Shown here piece by piece: positions 1 to 9,672 of a DNA stretch of 64,000 bases. The notes beneath the pieces were generated by a model that was not told the DNA's origin, made no database searches, and saw nothing but the letters and a program-made list of their open reading frames with translations. The translations under genes and the position numbers were made by a program. The DNA comes from Lutimaribacter saemankumensis (GTDB lineage Bacteria; Pseudomonadota; Alphaproteobacteria; Rhodobacterales; Rhodobacteraceae): positions 186,001 through 250,000 of the forward strand of contig NZ_FNEB01000001.1 in assembly GCF_900100005.1 (NCBI RefSeq), read 5' to 3'. The stretch's first letter is position 1; the number at the start of each line of letters is the position of its first letter.

Positions 1-188
1 ATCAGCAGGATGGCTGTCGCGATCGTGGCCCAGGCCACCAGCAGGGCGCTGCCGGAAAAGGCAAGAAGCTGGGTGTGCGGGCGCAGGCGAATGAACCGTG
101 TGTCATTGTCCGAACGCAGGAAAAGCCGTTTTTCGGGAAACCAGCGTTCCAGGAATGCGTGGGTGCGTATAGCCAGCCGAGTTCTCAA
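1..188 (-). CDS. M23-family metallopeptidase, N-terminal fragment (cut by window edge)
   Basis: Only the first ~62 codons are inside the window; the gene runs off the left end. The peptide begins MRTRLAIRTHAFLERWFP, followed by a basic segment (residues ~25-40) and a hydrophobic stretch (residues ~43-62) that looks like a membrane anchor. This N-terminus matches, from memory, the DUF5930-type start of Rhodobacteraceae M23 peptidases, periplasmic enzymes that cut or activate cutting of peptidoglycan. The catalytic domain is not visible, so the family call rests on the N-terminus alone. The start is TTG: an AAGGGA-like ribosome site lies 7 nt upstream of the second of two adjacent TTG codons. 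Confidence 0.55.
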   Translation of the reverse strand, partial: MRTRLAIRTHAFLERWFPEKRLFLRSDNDTRFIRLRPHTQLLAFSGSALLVAWATIATAILL

Positions 189-374
189 CAAACCATCCCT
201 TGTCCCATTGCGGTAAGGGCGCACCCTTTCGGGGACGCCCAGAAGGTGCTTAACCAGAGGTTTACCGTGGCGCAACACCTTTGGGGTGGATGGGGGGCAG
301 GGTTCCCGATTCGGCAGAAAACCGCCGATATTCAACAGGCTGGGTCGTTCGGGTCAGATTGCGCGCGGCGGCGT

Positions 375-1181
375 TTAATCGGCAAGCGGCCAGTAGAAGT
401 CGGGCGGCAGTCCGGCCTCGGCGCGCTTTTCCTCGTTGAAAGGCGGCTTCAGCGCGCCGTGGAAATAGGTGCGCACGAGGTCGTGGAACACGTCCTTGGG
501 ATCGAGGTTGTCGCGGCCGCACAGAAAGTGGAACCACTTGGAGCCATAGGCGACGTGCCCGACCTCTTCGGCATAGATGGTCCTGAGTGCGGCGACCGCG
601 CCGTCCTCGCCCGCTTTTTCGAAGATGTCGATCATCCCCGGCGTCACGTCGAGCCCGCGCGCCTCGAGCACCATGGGCACGACCGCGAGCCGCCCCAGGA
701 TGTCGTCGCGGGTGTCTTCGGCCGCACGCCACATCCCGGCGTGTGCGGGAAGGGCGCCGTAATGGCTGCCCATCGCTTCAAGACAGTCGCATATCAGGTT
801 GAAATGCTTTGATTCTTCGTCCGCCGATTTCACCCAGTCGTCGTAAAAGCCGGGTGGCATGGGCACATGGCCAAAGCGGGCAATGATGTCCCAGTGCAGA
901 TCGACGGCGTTCAGTTCGATATGCGCGACCGCGTGCAGGATGGCGATACGGCCCGCGGGGCTGCCGGGACGGCGGCGCGGCACGTCGCGCGGGTCGAGCA
1001 GTTCGGGTTTTTCTGGCCGCGCCGGGCGCAGCGGCGGTGTCGCCGTGCCAACGGGAATGGGCGTGCCTGCCTTGCGCGCCGCGAACCACGCCGCCGCATG
1101 TTCGTGCGACAGCGCAGTCTTTTCGCGTCCGTCGGCGGTGGTCAGCACCTCGACGGCCATTTGAGTCAGGGTCTTGGTCAC
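375..1181 (-). CDS. DUF455-type ferritin-like domain protein
   Basis: 268-residue cytosolic protein of the ferritin-like (DUF455) family. Carboxylate/His pairs typical of a helical di-iron fold are visible: HAVAHIELNAVDLHWD (first helix), ADEESKHF, and YAEEVGHVAYG near the C-terminus. The biochemical role of the family is not established; oxidase or oxygenase activity is inferred from the fold. The start is GTG at 1181, overlapping the bcp stop codon as GTGA, so translation is probably coupled to the upstream peroxiredoxin gene. A longer open frame to 1349 exists but only shadows bcp. Pairing with a peroxidase fits an iron or oxidative-stress role, which is inference. Confidence 0.85.
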   Translation of the reverse strand: MTKTLTQMAVEVLTTADGREKTALSHEHAAAWFAARKAGTPIPVGTATPPLRPARPEKPELLDPRDVPRRRPGSPAGRIAILHAVAHIELNAVDLHWDIIARFGHVPMPPGFYDDWVKSADEESKHFNLICDCLEAMGSHYGALPAHAGMWRAAEDTRDDILGRLAVVPMVLEARGLDVTPGMIDIFEKAGEDGAVAALRTIYAEEVGHVAYGSKWFHFLCGRDNLDPKDVFHDLVRTYFHGALKPPFNEEKRAEAGLPPDFYWPLAD

Positions 1182-1639
1182 AGGGCTTTCGCGGCCTCCA
1201 GCACCTCTTCGGCGTGACCGTCGACCTTTACCTTGGGCCAGGCGCGGGCGATCTTGCCCGCGCTGTCGATCAGGAAGGTCGACCGCTCGATCCCCATGAA
1301 GGTCTTGCCATACATCTTCTTTTCCTTCCACACGCCGTAATCCTCGCATGTGGTGCCGTTCTCGTCCGACAGCAGCGGCACGGTCAGATCCTTCTTGGCG
1401 ATGAATTTCTCATGGCTGGCGACGCTGTCCTTGGAGATGCCGAAAACCTGCACGCCCAGATCCAGGAACTGCTGGTAAAGTTCGGAAAACGCGATGTTTT
1501 CCTTGGTGCAGCCCGAGGTGTCGTCGCGCGGATAGAAAAACAGGACAACCGGGGCCGGGCGCAGGGCCGACAGGCTGACGCTGTCGCCGCCATCGCGTGG
1601 CAGTGTAAAGTCGGGTGCGGTATCGTTTTCAGCGACCAT
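1178..1639 (-). CDS. bcp: Thioredoxin-dependent peroxiredoxin (BCP/PrxQ type)
   Basis: 153-residue peroxiredoxin that reduces hydrogen peroxide and organic hydroperoxides using thioredoxin. The peroxidatic site is in FYPRDDTSGCTKE (Cys at ~residue 44), where the family usually has TPGCT. The E. coli-type resolving Cys five residues later is absent; another Cys (GTTCEDYGVW) lies in the second half. KTFMGIERSTFLID is a clear family block. Length is normal. The start ATG at 1639 has a GGGAG ribosome site. It is the first gene of a two-gene operon with the ferritin-like gene and diverges from the AsmA-like gene across 84 nt. Confidence 0.93.
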   Translation of the reverse strand: MVAENDTAPDFTLPRDGGDSVSLSALRPAPVVLFFYPRDDTSGCTKENIAFSELYQQFLDLGVQVFGISKDSVASHEKFIAKKDLTVPLLSDENGTTCEDYGVWKEKKMYGKTFMGIERSTFLIDSAGKIARAWPKVKVDGHAEEVLEAAKAL

Positions 1640-1723
1640 CGGCCATTTCTCCCTCGTATGAAAATCGTGAGTTCCATATTAGGACGGGGCAGGCAAGAAT
1701 AAAGGCGGTGAGGCAGAAAGCAC

Positions 1724-4700
1724 GTGAACGACGACACGCCGCAAACGGACACACAGGTAAGGGCGCGCCCCCGGCACAAATGGTTGCCCCGGCTTTTATG
1801 GTCGCTGGGCGCGGCGTTCGTGTTGTTCGCCGCGACGATGGGGGCGCTGCAATGGTCGGTCGGGCGCGACTTCGTGGCGCCTGCCTGGCTGCGGGACGAG
1901 GCCGAGGCGCGGATCAACCGGGGCGCCGGGGATCTGTCGGTGCGCGTGGGCGAGATCGTGGCCCGTGTCGAAGAAGGTTGGCGCCCGCGCGTGATCCTGC
2001 GTGACGTGGATGTCGCGCGGCCCGACGGGCAGCCCCTTGTCAGCCTGGCGAATGTCGATGCGGGCCTTGCGATGGCGCCGCTCCTGCGTGGCAAGGTGCA
2101 GCCTGCGCGCATCCGGTTTTCGGGGGCGTCGCTGCGGCTGCGGCGCCAGGCGGATGGCAGTTTCGACATCGCGTTCGGCGACACGCTGGCGCCGGTCGGG
2201 CAGGGTGCCACGCTGGGCCAGTTGATGAAGGGGCTCGACGATCTGATGCAACGCGCCGGCTTTGCGGCGTTGCGGCGGATCGAAGCCGAGGCTCTGACAC
2301 TGCGATACGAGGACATGCGCCTTGGCCGGGGGTGGACGGTGGATGGCGGGCGGCTGAGACTGCAACGCTCGGGCGATGTGCTGGATCTCAGCGCGGATTT
2401 CGCCCTGCTGGGCGGGGGCGACAGCGTGACCACGCTGGAGCTGAATTACGACAGCGTGATCGGTGAAACCGCCGCGCAGTTCGGCGTGAACGTGTCGGAC
2501 ATGTCGGCCCAGGATATCGCGGTCCATTCTCCGGCCCTGGCCTGGCTGGACGTTCTGCGCGCGCCGATATCCGGCGCGATGCGCGTCGCGGTCGATGACG
2601 ACGGCCAGTTGGGCCCGCTCAGCGCCGCGTTGCAGATCGACGCCGGTGTACTGCAGCCCACCGACGAAACCCGCCCTATCCCGTTCGAAAGCCTGCGCGC
2701 CTACATGACTTATGTGCCTGCCGAGCAGCGGCTGGTGTTCGACGATTTGACGCTGGTCAGCAAATGGGCCACCGCCCGCGCCGAAGGCGTGTCGGTCATG
2801 AAGGGGATCGAAAGCGGCTGGCCGAACGAATTCATCAGCCAGCTGACCCTGACCGAAATCAGCGCAAATCCCGGTGATCTATATCCCGAGGCCGTGGTCT
2901 TGGAAGGGGCTGACGCCGACCTGCGCCTGCGCCTGGATCCTTTCGATCTTGAGATCGGGCGAATGACGGTACGCGATCAGGGACATGTCGTGCAGCTTGG
3001 CGGCCGATTGCAAGCCACCCCGGACGGCTGGGTTCTGGGGGTGCGTGGTGCGATGGACGCCGCCGAGCCGGACCGTGTTCTTGCCCTCTGGCCCGAAGAG
3101 GCCGCCCCACGGGCACGAAGCTGGATTGCAGAAAACATCGACAGCGCCACGCTGCGCGATATCGAACTTGCCTATCGTTCGGTCCCGCGTGAGGGCCCTG
3201 ATCTGTATCTCGGGCTGGGTTTCGAAGAGGCAAATTTCAGGTATCTCAAGGGATTTCCGCACATCTCAGGCGCATCCGGGCAGGCAAGCCTGCGGGATTC
3301 CCGGTTTGTCGTCACTGCCGATGGCGGCCAGGTGGTCGCCCCGCAAGGCGGGCGCGTCGATATTGCGGGCACCACCTTCGTCGTGCCCGATGTGCGCATT
3401 CGCGAAGCCCCCGCCACCGTGATGCTGCGGGCGAAATCGACGATCACCGCCGCACTTGCGCTGCTCGATCTCGACCCGTTCAATTTCCTGACCCGCGCGG
3501 GCCAGCCGGTGACGCTGGCCGACGGGCGTGCCGACATTGACGGCAAGATCGACATCCGCCTGAAAAAGGGGCTCAAGCCCGACGAGGTGCAGGTGGCGGC
3601 AAGCGCGCGGCTTCTGGATACCCGCAGCGACAAGATCGTTCCGGGCCGGGTGATCGCGGCCAAGGCGCTGGACGTGACGGTTGAAAACGACCTGCTGCGG
3701 ATCGAAGGGCCGGGGCGGATCGGCAAGGTTCCCTTTGACGCCGCATGGGAAAGCCCGCTGGGCAAGGATGCGGGCGGAAGCCGCGTGACCGGCGAGGTCG
3801 AACTGTCGCAACTCTTTGCCGACGAATTCAACATCGGCTTGCCCGATGGCAGCTTTTCGGGACAGGCGCCCGCCACCATTGCGATCGAACTGCCGAAAGA
3901 CGAAGCACCGGTATTTTCGCTGCGCTCGGATTTGCAGGGGCTTGGCCTGGCATTGCCGCAGATCGGATGGTCTCTGCCGCAGAACCGCGCGGGCACGCTG
4001 GAGGTCGCGGGCCTGCTGGGTACGCCGCCGCGCGTCGACCGGCTGTTTCTGGACGCGCCGGGGCTGCGTGCGGGCGGCACGATCCGGCTGACCGAGGATG
4101 GGCAGATGGCCGAAGCCCGCTTTGACCGTGTCCAGGCCGGTGATTGGCTGGACGCACCTGTCACGCTGACGGGGCGCGGCGCCGGTGCGCCGCCCGCCGT
4201 TGCCGTGACCGGAGGCACCGTCGATTTGCGGCGTACCTCGGTCGGGGGTGGCGGGTCAGGGGCCAGCGGTGGCGGGCCGATCACCCTTGCGCTGGACCGC
4301 CTGCAAATCTCGCAAGGGATTGCGCTGACCGATTTCCGGGGCGAGTTCAGCGCCACGCGCGGCATGGACGGATCGTTCACCGGGCGGGTCAACGGCGCGG
4401 CGCAAGTGACCGGACGGGTGGTGCCGCGCGACGGGCGCAGCGCATTCCGCATCCTGTCGGACGATGCCGGCGCCGTGTTCGCCGCCGCCGGACTTTTGAA
4501 ACGCGCGCGCCAAGGCAAGATGGACTTGACCCTGCTGCCCGCCGGCGAAAGTGGCAGCTATGACGGGTTCCTGACCGTGAACCAGGTGCGCCTGCGCGAA
4601 GCGCCTGCGCTGGCCGAATTGCTGAACGCCGTCAGCGTGGTGGGCCTGCTGGAACAGCTCAGCGGGACCGGGATCCTGTTCAACGAGGTCGAGGCCGAGT

Positions 4701-5011
4701 TTCGCCTGACCCCCGACCGGGTGATCGTCACAAGTTCGTCGGCTGTCGGGGCATCGCTGGGCATCTCGATGGATGGCACATATGACATGGCGAGCGACCA
4801 GATGGACATGCAGGGCGTGTTTTCACCGCTCTACCTGCTAAACGGGATCGGATCGGTGCTGACTCGCAAGGGCGAGGGGTTGATCGGGTTTAATTACTTG
4901 CTTACGGGAACCGCCGAAGCGCCGCGCGTCCAGGTCAACCCGCTGTCGATCCTGACGCCCGGCATGTTCAGGGAAATATTCCGCAGGCCCGCACCCAAGG
5001 TGACGCAGTAG
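1724..5011 (+). CDS. AsmA/YhdP-like envelope protein (DUF3971)
   Basis: 1095-residue protein with a short basic cytoplasmic N-terminus, one membrane anchor (residues ~22-45, LLWSLGAAFVLFAATMGAL) and a long periplasmic beta-rich region. The C-terminal ~250 residues (from about GILFNEVEAEFRL to the end) contain the AsmA-like block that ends in LTGTAEAPRVQVNPLSILTPGMFR. YhdP/AsmA proteins in other Gram-negatives bridge inner and outer membranes and are implicated in phospholipid transport; that role is inferred here. Start GTG at 1724 has a GAGG ribosome site. queA begins 3 nt after the stop, suggesting co-transcription. Confidence 0.85.
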   Translation: MNDDTPQTDTQVRARPRHKWLPRLLWSLGAAFVLFAATMGALQWSVGRDFVAPAWLRDEAEARINRGAGDLSVRVGEIVARVEEGWRPRVILRDVDVARPDGQPLVSLANVDAGLAMAPLLRGKVQPARIRFSGASLRLRRQADGSFDIAFGDTLAPVGQGATLGQLMKGLDDLMQRAGFAALRRIEAEALTLRYEDMRLGRGWTVDGGRLRLQRSGDVLDLSADFALLGGGDSVTTLELNYDSVIGETAAQFGVNVSDMSAQDIAVHSPALAWLDVLRAPISGAMRVAVDDDGQLGPLSAALQIDAGVLQPTDETRPIPFESLRAYMTYVPAEQRLVFDDLTLVSKWATARAEGVSVMKGIESGWPNEFISQLTLTEISANPGDLYPEAVVLEGADADLRLRLDPFDLEIGRMTVRDQGHVVQLGGRLQATPDGWVLGVRGAMDAAEPDRVLALWPEEAAPRARSWIAENIDSATLRDIELAYRSVPREGPDLYLGLGFEEANFRYLKGFPHISGASGQASLRDSRFVVTADGGQVVAPQGGRVDIAGTTFVVPDVRIREAPATVMLRAKSTITAALALLDLDPFNFLTRAGQPVTLADGRADIDGKIDIRLKKGLKPDEVQVAASARLLDTRSDKIVPGRVIAAKALDVTVENDLLRIEGPGRIGKVPFDAAWESPLGKDAGGSRVTGEVELSQLFADEFNIGLPDGSFSGQAPATIAIELPKDEAPVFSLRSDLQGLGLALPQIGWSLPQNRAGTLEVAGLLGTPPRVDRLFLDAPGLRAGGTIRLTEDGQMAEARFDRVQAGDWLDAPVTLTGRGAGAPPAVAVTGGTVDLRRTSVGGGGSGASGGGPITLALDRLQISQGIALTDFRGEFSATRGMDGSFTGRVNGAAQVTGRVVPRDGRSAFRILSDDAGAVFAAAGLLKRARQGKMDLTLLPAGESGSYDGFLTVNQVRLREAPALAELLNAVSVVGLLEQLSGTGILFNEVEAEFRLTPDRVIVTSSSAVGASLGISMDGTYDMASDQMDMQGVFSPLYLLNGIGSVLTRKGEGLIGFNYLLTGTAEAPRVQVNPLSILTPGMFREIFRRPAPKVTQ

Positions 5012-5014
5012 ACG

Positions 5015-6076
5015 ATGAAACTTGCCGATTTCGATTTCGATTTGCCCGAGAACCTCATTGCGACGCGGCCCGCGCGGCCGCGCAGTTCTGCCCGGTTGCT
5101 GGTGGCCGAAGGCGACACGATCCGCGATGCGCATGTGTTCGACCTGCCCGACATCCTGCGCCCGGGCGACCGGCTGGTGCTGAACGACACGCGGGTGATC
5201 CCGGCGCGCCTGACTGGCCAGCGGCACCGCGACAGCGCGCAGGGCCAAGTGTCGGCGAAGATCGAGGTCACGCTGCTGGAGCCGCGCGCCGACGGTGGCT
5301 GGACGGCCCTCCTGAAACCACTGCGCAAGGTCGAGCCGGGCGAAGAGATCGTATTCTCGCCCGATCTGTCGGCCCGCCTCGAGGCCCGGCAGGACGGGCA
5401 GGGGGTCTTGCGGTTCAACCTGACGGGCGATGATTTCGACGCGGCCCTTGCGCAGGCGGGCGCCATGCCGCTGCCGCCCTACATCGCCGCCAAGCGCCCG
5501 GCCGACGCGCAGGACAAGAACGATTACCAGACCGTCTGGGCCGCGCGGTCGGGGGCGGTGGCGGCGCCCACGGCGTCGTTGCATTTCGACGAACCGCTGC
5601 TGCACGCGTTGCAAGCGCGTGGGGTGGACTTCACCTTTGTCACCCTGCACGTCGGCGCGGGCACCTTCTTGCCGGTCAAGGTCGATGACGTGACCACGCA
5701 CAAGATGCATTCGGAATGGGGGCAGGTCAGCCCGGAGGCGGCGTCCGAGATCGCCGCGACCAAGTCGGCCGGCGGCCGTGTCATACCGGTCGGGACAACG
5801 GCGCTGCGCCTGATCGAAACCGCCGCGCGTGATACCGGGGCGATCCGCGCCTGGGAGGGCGATACCGACATCTTCATCTATCCCGGCTTCACCTTCCGTG
5901 TGACCGACGCGCTGATGACGAATTTCCACCTGCCGAAATCGACGCTGATGATGCTGGTATCGGCCTTGATGGGGCAGGACCGGATAAGCCGCATCTATGA
6001 TCATGCGATCCGCGAAGAGTATCGTTTCTTTTCCTACGGCGACGCATCGCTTCTGTTCCCGCATCCCCAAGCTTGA
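5015..6076 (+). CDS. queA: S-adenosylmethionine:tRNA ribosyltransferase-isomerase
   Basis: 353-residue QueA, which transfers and isomerises the ribosyl group of S-adenosylmethionine onto 7-aminomethyl-7-deazaguanine in tRNA to form epoxyqueuosine. Family blocks are clear: the N-terminal [36 protein letters not shown] (~residues 209-218), [10 protein letters not shown], and the C-terminal [16 protein letters not shown]. Length is standard. It follows the AsmA-like gene with a 3-nt gap. No other queuosine genes are in the window. Confidence 0.97.
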   Translation: MKLADFDFDLPENLIATRPARPRSSARLLVAEGDTIRDAHVFDLPDILRPGDRLVLNDTRVIPARLTGQRHRDSAQGQVSAKIEVTLLEPRADGGWTALLKPLRKVEPGEEIVFSPDLSARLEARQDGQGVLRFNLTGDDFDAALAQAGAMPLPPYIAAKRPADAQDKNDYQTVWAARSGAVAAPTASLHFDEPLLHALQARGVDFTFVTLHVGAGTFLPVKVDDVTTHKMHSEWGQVSPEAASEIAATKSAGGRVIPVGTTALRLIETAARDTGAIRAWEGDTDIFIYPGFTFRVTDALMTNFHLPKSTLMMLVSALMGQDRISRIYDHAIREEYRFFSYGDASLLFPHPQA

Positions 6077-6187
6077 TCCGCCCCCCTGTCTGTGAGAGGC
6101 GTTTAAACAACTGGAATGAGTCGCAATCGGTCCACCCGGCAGCGGCCAAAGCGGATAAAAACGCGTTGAGCGGCAAGGGAGTGTGAC

Positions 6188-7450
6188 GTGTTTCAGGTTC
6201 TCAAGAATACATGGGCGTTGCTGTTGGGCATGGCGCTCCTGATGCTGGGCAATGGCTTGCAGGGCTCGCTTCTGGGTGTCCGGGGCGAGGCCGCGGGCTT
6301 TACCACGTTCGAGCTGTCGCTGATCATGTCGGCCTATTTCATAGGCTTTCTCGGCGGGTCGCGCCTGACCCCGGAACTGATCCGCCGGGTCGGGCATGTG
6401 CGGGTCTTTGCGGCGCTGGCCAGTTTCATCTCGGCGGTGCTGATCCTCTATCCGGCGTTCCAGAACCCGTATCTGTGGATCGCCGGCCGCGTCCTGATCG
6501 GGTTCTGTTTCTCGGGCGTGTATGTCACCGCGGAGAGCTGGCTGAACAATTCGGTGAACAACGACCAGCGCGGTCAGGCGCTGTCGCTTTACATGATGGT
6601 GCAGATGATCGGGATCGTGGCGGCGCAGGGGTTGCTGAACATTCCCGACGCCAGCGGGTTTCTTCTGTTCATCATCCCGTCGGTGCTGGTGTCGATTTCC
6701 TTTGCGCCTATCCTTTTGTCGATCTCGCCCACACCCGCGTTCGAGGCGACCAAGCCGCTGACGCTGCGCCAGCTATTCAAGATTTCCCCATTGGGATTCA
6801 TGGGGATGTTGCTGTTGGGCAGCGTGTTTTCCGCCCAGTTCGGGATGGCCGCGGTTTTCGGCGCCGAAGCCGGGCTGAGCCTTGCGCAGATTTCGATCTT
6901 CGTTTCGGCGTTCTATATCGGCGCGACCGTGCTGCAATACCCGCTGGGCTGGCTGTCGGACCGGATGGATCGGCGCGTTCTGATCTGCGCGGCCTCCGCG
7001 CTTGGCGGGGCGGGGGCGTTGCTGGCCTTTGCCTTCGGGACGAATTTCACCGTTCTTCTGGTCGGGGCCTTCCTGATCGGCGGCATGTCGAACCCGCTCT
7101 ATTCGCTGCTCCTGGCCTATACCAACGACTTCCTCGATTTCGAGGACATGGCCGCGGCGTCGGGCGGGCTGGTCTTCGTCAACGGGTTGGGCGCGATCGC
7201 GGGCCCGCTGGTTACCGGTTGGCTGATGAGCGTGATCGGCCCCTACGGCTATTTCACGATCATCGCGGCGCTTCTTCTGGCGCTTGCGGGCTATGCCGCA
7301 TATCGCATGACACAGCGCCCGTCGCCGACCGTGGACGAAACCAGCGCCTATACCCCCGTGATGCCGACGGCATCCGTCGTGGCCGTCGAGGCTGCGCAGG
7401 AATACAGCGCGGAAATGGCCGAGGATGCTGAAAACGACGGCAGGCAGTAA
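6188..7450 (+). CDS. MFS transporter (YcaD-like)
   Basis: 420-residue major facilitator superfamily protein with 12 predicted membrane segments. The loop between segments 2 and 3 carries the MFS signature in degenerate form (GGSRLTPELIRRVGHVRVF) and a second copy is seen mid-protein (GWLSDRMDRRVLIC, ~residues 255-268). The last ~45 residues form a polar, probably cytosolic tail rich in Ala and Glu. Substrate cannot be deduced. Start GTG at 6188 has an AAGGGA site 7 nt upstream. It stands alone after a 111-nt gap from queA. Confidence 0.85.
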   Translation: MFQVLKNTWALLLGMALLMLGNGLQGSLLGVRGEAAGFTTFELSLIMSAYFIGFLGGSRLTPELIRRVGHVRVFAALASFISAVLILYPAFQNPYLWIAGRVLIGFCFSGVYVTAESWLNNSVNNDQRGQALSLYMMVQMIGIVAAQGLLNIPDASGFLLFIIPSVLVSISFAPILLSISPTPAFEATKPLTLRQLFKISPLGFMGMLLLGSVFSAQFGMAAVFGAEAGLSLAQISIFVSAFYIGATVLQYPLGWLSDRMDRRVLICAASALGGAGALLAFAFGTNFTVLLVGAFLIGGMSNPLYSLLLAYTNDFLDFEDMAAASGGLVFVNGLGAIAGPLVTGWLMSVIGPYGYFTIIAALLLALAGYAAYRMTQRPSPTVDETSAYTPVMPTASVVAVEAAQEYSAEMAEDAENDGRQ

Positions 7451-7545
7451 CGGAATGTCGCATTTGAAGCAAAACTTTACTGTTAATTTCGCAATCCTGC
7501 TGTGTAAGATTTCGGCAGGGGCATTAGGAGAGTAAGGAGGCTCCT

Positions 7546-8133
7546 ATGGTAACGGTGGACGAGGTATTGAATTATTGGCTGGACGAGGTGGGACCGGACG
7601 GCTGGTATGCAGGTGGCGAAGCGTTGGACCAGGAAATCCGGGACAGGTTCCTCAGAGCCTGGGAGAACGCGAACGAAGGCGCATATGGTCTTTGGTTGAC
7701 CTATCCCAGTGGCGCATTGGCTTATATCATTTTGCTTGATCAATTTCCGCGTAACATGTTCCGCGGCGACGCCAGGAGCTTCGCCACGGATGCGGTGGCC
7801 CTGGCCGCCGCCAAGACGGCAATCGACCGCAAGTGGGATCTGCGCATAGACGAACCGGCGCGGCAGTTTTTCTACATGCCGCTGATGCATTCCGAAAACC
7901 TGTGTGATCAGGAGCGTTGCGTTCGCCTCATGTGCGAGCGCATGCCGGAATCCGGTGCGTCGAACCTGCTGCATGCCAAGGCGCATCGCGAGGTGATCCG
8001 CCAATTCGGCCGGTTCCCGTATCGCAGCGCGGCGCTGGAAAGGCCGACCAACCAGGCGGAAGAGGCGTATCTGGCTGCCGGCGGCTATGGCCACACGGTC
8101 CAGCAGATGCAGGAATTGCAGCGCGCCAGCTGA
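7546..8133 (+). CDS. DUF924 family protein
   Basis: 195-residue soluble protein of the DUF924 family (helical, TPR-like fold; function unknown). Recognisable blocks are VLNYWLDEVGPDGWY at the N-terminus, IILLDQFPRNMFRG (~residues 63-76), FFYMPLMHSE (~residues 107-116) and GRFPYRSAALERP near the C-terminus. The gene is preceded by a strong AGGAGG ribosome site and a ~95-nt AT-rich leader, so it probably has its own promoter. Confidence 0.9.
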   Translation: MVTVDEVLNYWLDEVGPDGWYAGGEALDQEIRDRFLRAWENANEGAYGLWLTYPSGALAYIILLDQFPRNMFRGDARSFATDAVALAAAKTAIDRKWDLRIDEPARQFFYMPLMHSENLCDQERCVRLMCERMPESGASNLLHAKAHREVIRQFGRFPYRSAALERPTNQAEEAYLAAGGYGHTVQQMQELQRAS

Positions 8134-8169
8134 ACCCGGACGCGGGGCGAAAGCCGCTCCGATATCCCG

Positions 8170-8194
8170 CGTTTCCGCACGGGCTGCGGAAACG
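8170..8194. other. Perfect 10-bp hairpin upstream of lpdA
   Basis: CGTTTCCGCA and TGCGGAAACG flank a 5-nt loop (CGGGC). No T-run follows, so it is not a canonical intrinsic terminator. It could end the DUF924 transcript inefficiently, or stabilise the lpdA leader, about 68 nt before the lpdA start. Confidence 0.5.
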
Positions 8195-8262
8195 TGCCTG
8201 CGCCGTTGTCAGGTGCGGGGGAATAGTTTAATGTTTAACTAATTCTGGAATCGGAGGGCGCA

Positions 8263-9657
8263 ATGGCCGCACAATCGTTCGATGTCGTCGTGATCGGGGC
8301 CGGCCCCGGTGGATATGTGGCCGCGATACGCGCGGCGCAGCTGGGCCTGAGCGTGGCCGTGGTCGAACGCGAACATCTTGGCGGCATCTGCCTGAACTGG
8401 GGCTGTATCCCGACCAAGGCGCTGTTGCGCTCGGCCGAGGTGTTCCACCTGATGCACCGCGCTAAGGATTTCGGGCTGAAGGCCGAAGGCATCGGATACG
8501 ACCTCGACGCTGTGGTGAAACGTTCGCGTGGGGTCGCCAAGCAACTGACCAGCGGTGTCGGGCATCTTCTGAAAAAGAACAAGGTCACCGTGGTGATGGG
8601 GACTGCGACCATCCCGGCCAAGGGCAAGGTGAGCGTCAAGACCGACAAGGGCACCGAAGACCTGACCGCCAAGCACATCATCCTTGCGACGGGCGCGCGC
8701 GCCCGCGAGCTGCCGGGGCTCGAGGCAGATGGCGACCTGGTCTGGACCTACAAGCACGCACTCCAGCCCGGCAGAATGCCGAAAAAACTGCTGGTGATCG
8801 GCTCGGGCGCGATCGGCATCGAGTTCGCCAGCTTCTTCAACACGCTGGGGGCCGATACGACCGTGGTCGAGGTGATGGACCGCATCCTGCCGGTCGAAGA
8901 CGCCGAAATCAGCGCCTTCGCCAAGAAGCAGTTCGAAAAGCAGGGGCTGAAGATCCGCGAAAAGGCCATGGTCAAACAGCTTGACCGGGCAAAGGGCAAG
9001 GTCACCGCGCATATCGAACAGGACGGCAAGATCGAAAAGGTCGAGTTCGACACCGTGATTTCCGCCGTTGGCATCGTCGGCAATGTCGAGGGGCTGGGCC
9101 TGGAAGAGCTGGGCGTCAAGGTCGACCGCACGCATGTGGTGACGGACGCCTATTGCCGCACGGGTGTCGACGGGCTTTATGCCATCGGTGACATCGCCGG
9201 GGCGCCGTGGCTGGCGCACAAGGCCAGCCACGAGGGCGTGATGGTCGCCGAGATGATCGCCGGCCAGGACGTGCATCCGGTCAAACCCGAAAGCATCGCA
9301 GGCTGCACATACTGCCATCCGCAGGTCGCCAGCGTCGGCCTGACCGAAGCCAAGGCAAAAGAGGCGGGGTATGACATCAAGGTCGGCCGCTTCCCGTTCA
9401 TCGGCAATGGCAAGGCCATCGCCCTGGGCGAACCCGAAGGCATGGTAAAAACCGTCTTCGACGCCAAGACCGGCGAATTGCTTGGTGCGCATATGGTCGG
9501 CGCCGAGGTGACGGAGCTGATCCAGGGCTATGTCGTCGGCCGGCAGCTTGAAACCACCGAAGAAGACCTGATGCACACCGTCTTCCCGCATCCGACGCTA
9601 TCCGAGATGATGCACGAATCCGTTCTGGACGCCTGGGGCCGCGCGATCCATTTCTGA
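8263..9657 (+). CDS. lpdA: Dihydrolipoyl dehydrogenase (E3)
   Basis: 464-residue flavoprotein that reoxidises dihydrolipoamide in 2-oxoacid dehydrogenase complexes, using FAD and NAD+. FAD-binding GAGPGGYVAA lies at residues ~12-21. The redox disulfide motif GGICLNWGCIP has C43 and C48, a second nucleotide-binding GSGAIGIEFASF is mid-protein, and the catalytic His/Glu pair is in HPTLSE (H443/E448). No E1 or E2 genes are adjacent, so it serves a complex encoded elsewhere. Members of this clade often carry several E3 copies. Ribosome site GGAGGG is well placed. Confidence 0.96.
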   Translation: MAAQSFDVVVIGAGPGGYVAAIRAAQLGLSVAVVEREHLGGICLNWGCIPTKALLRSAEVFHLMHRAKDFGLKAEGIGYDLDAVVKRSRGVAKQLTSGVGHLLKKNKVTVVMGTATIPAKGKVSVKTDKGTEDLTAKHIILATGARARELPGLEADGDLVWTYKHALQPGRMPKKLLVIGSGAIGIEFASFFNTLGADTTVVEVMDRILPVEDAEISAFAKKQFEKQGLKIREKAMVKQLDRAKGKVTAHIEQDGKIEKVEFDTVISAVGIVGNVEGLGLEELGVKVDRTHVVTDAYCRTGVDGLYAIGDIAGAPWLAHKASHEGVMVAEMIAGQDVHPVKPESIAGCTYCHPQVASVGLTEAKAKEAGYDIKVGRFPFIGNGKAIALGEPEGMVKTVFDAKTGELLGAHMVGAEVTELIQGYVVGRQLETTEEDLMHTVFPHPTLSEMMHESVLDAWGRAIHF

Positions 9658-9672
9658 ACCGCGCTGCCTGCG

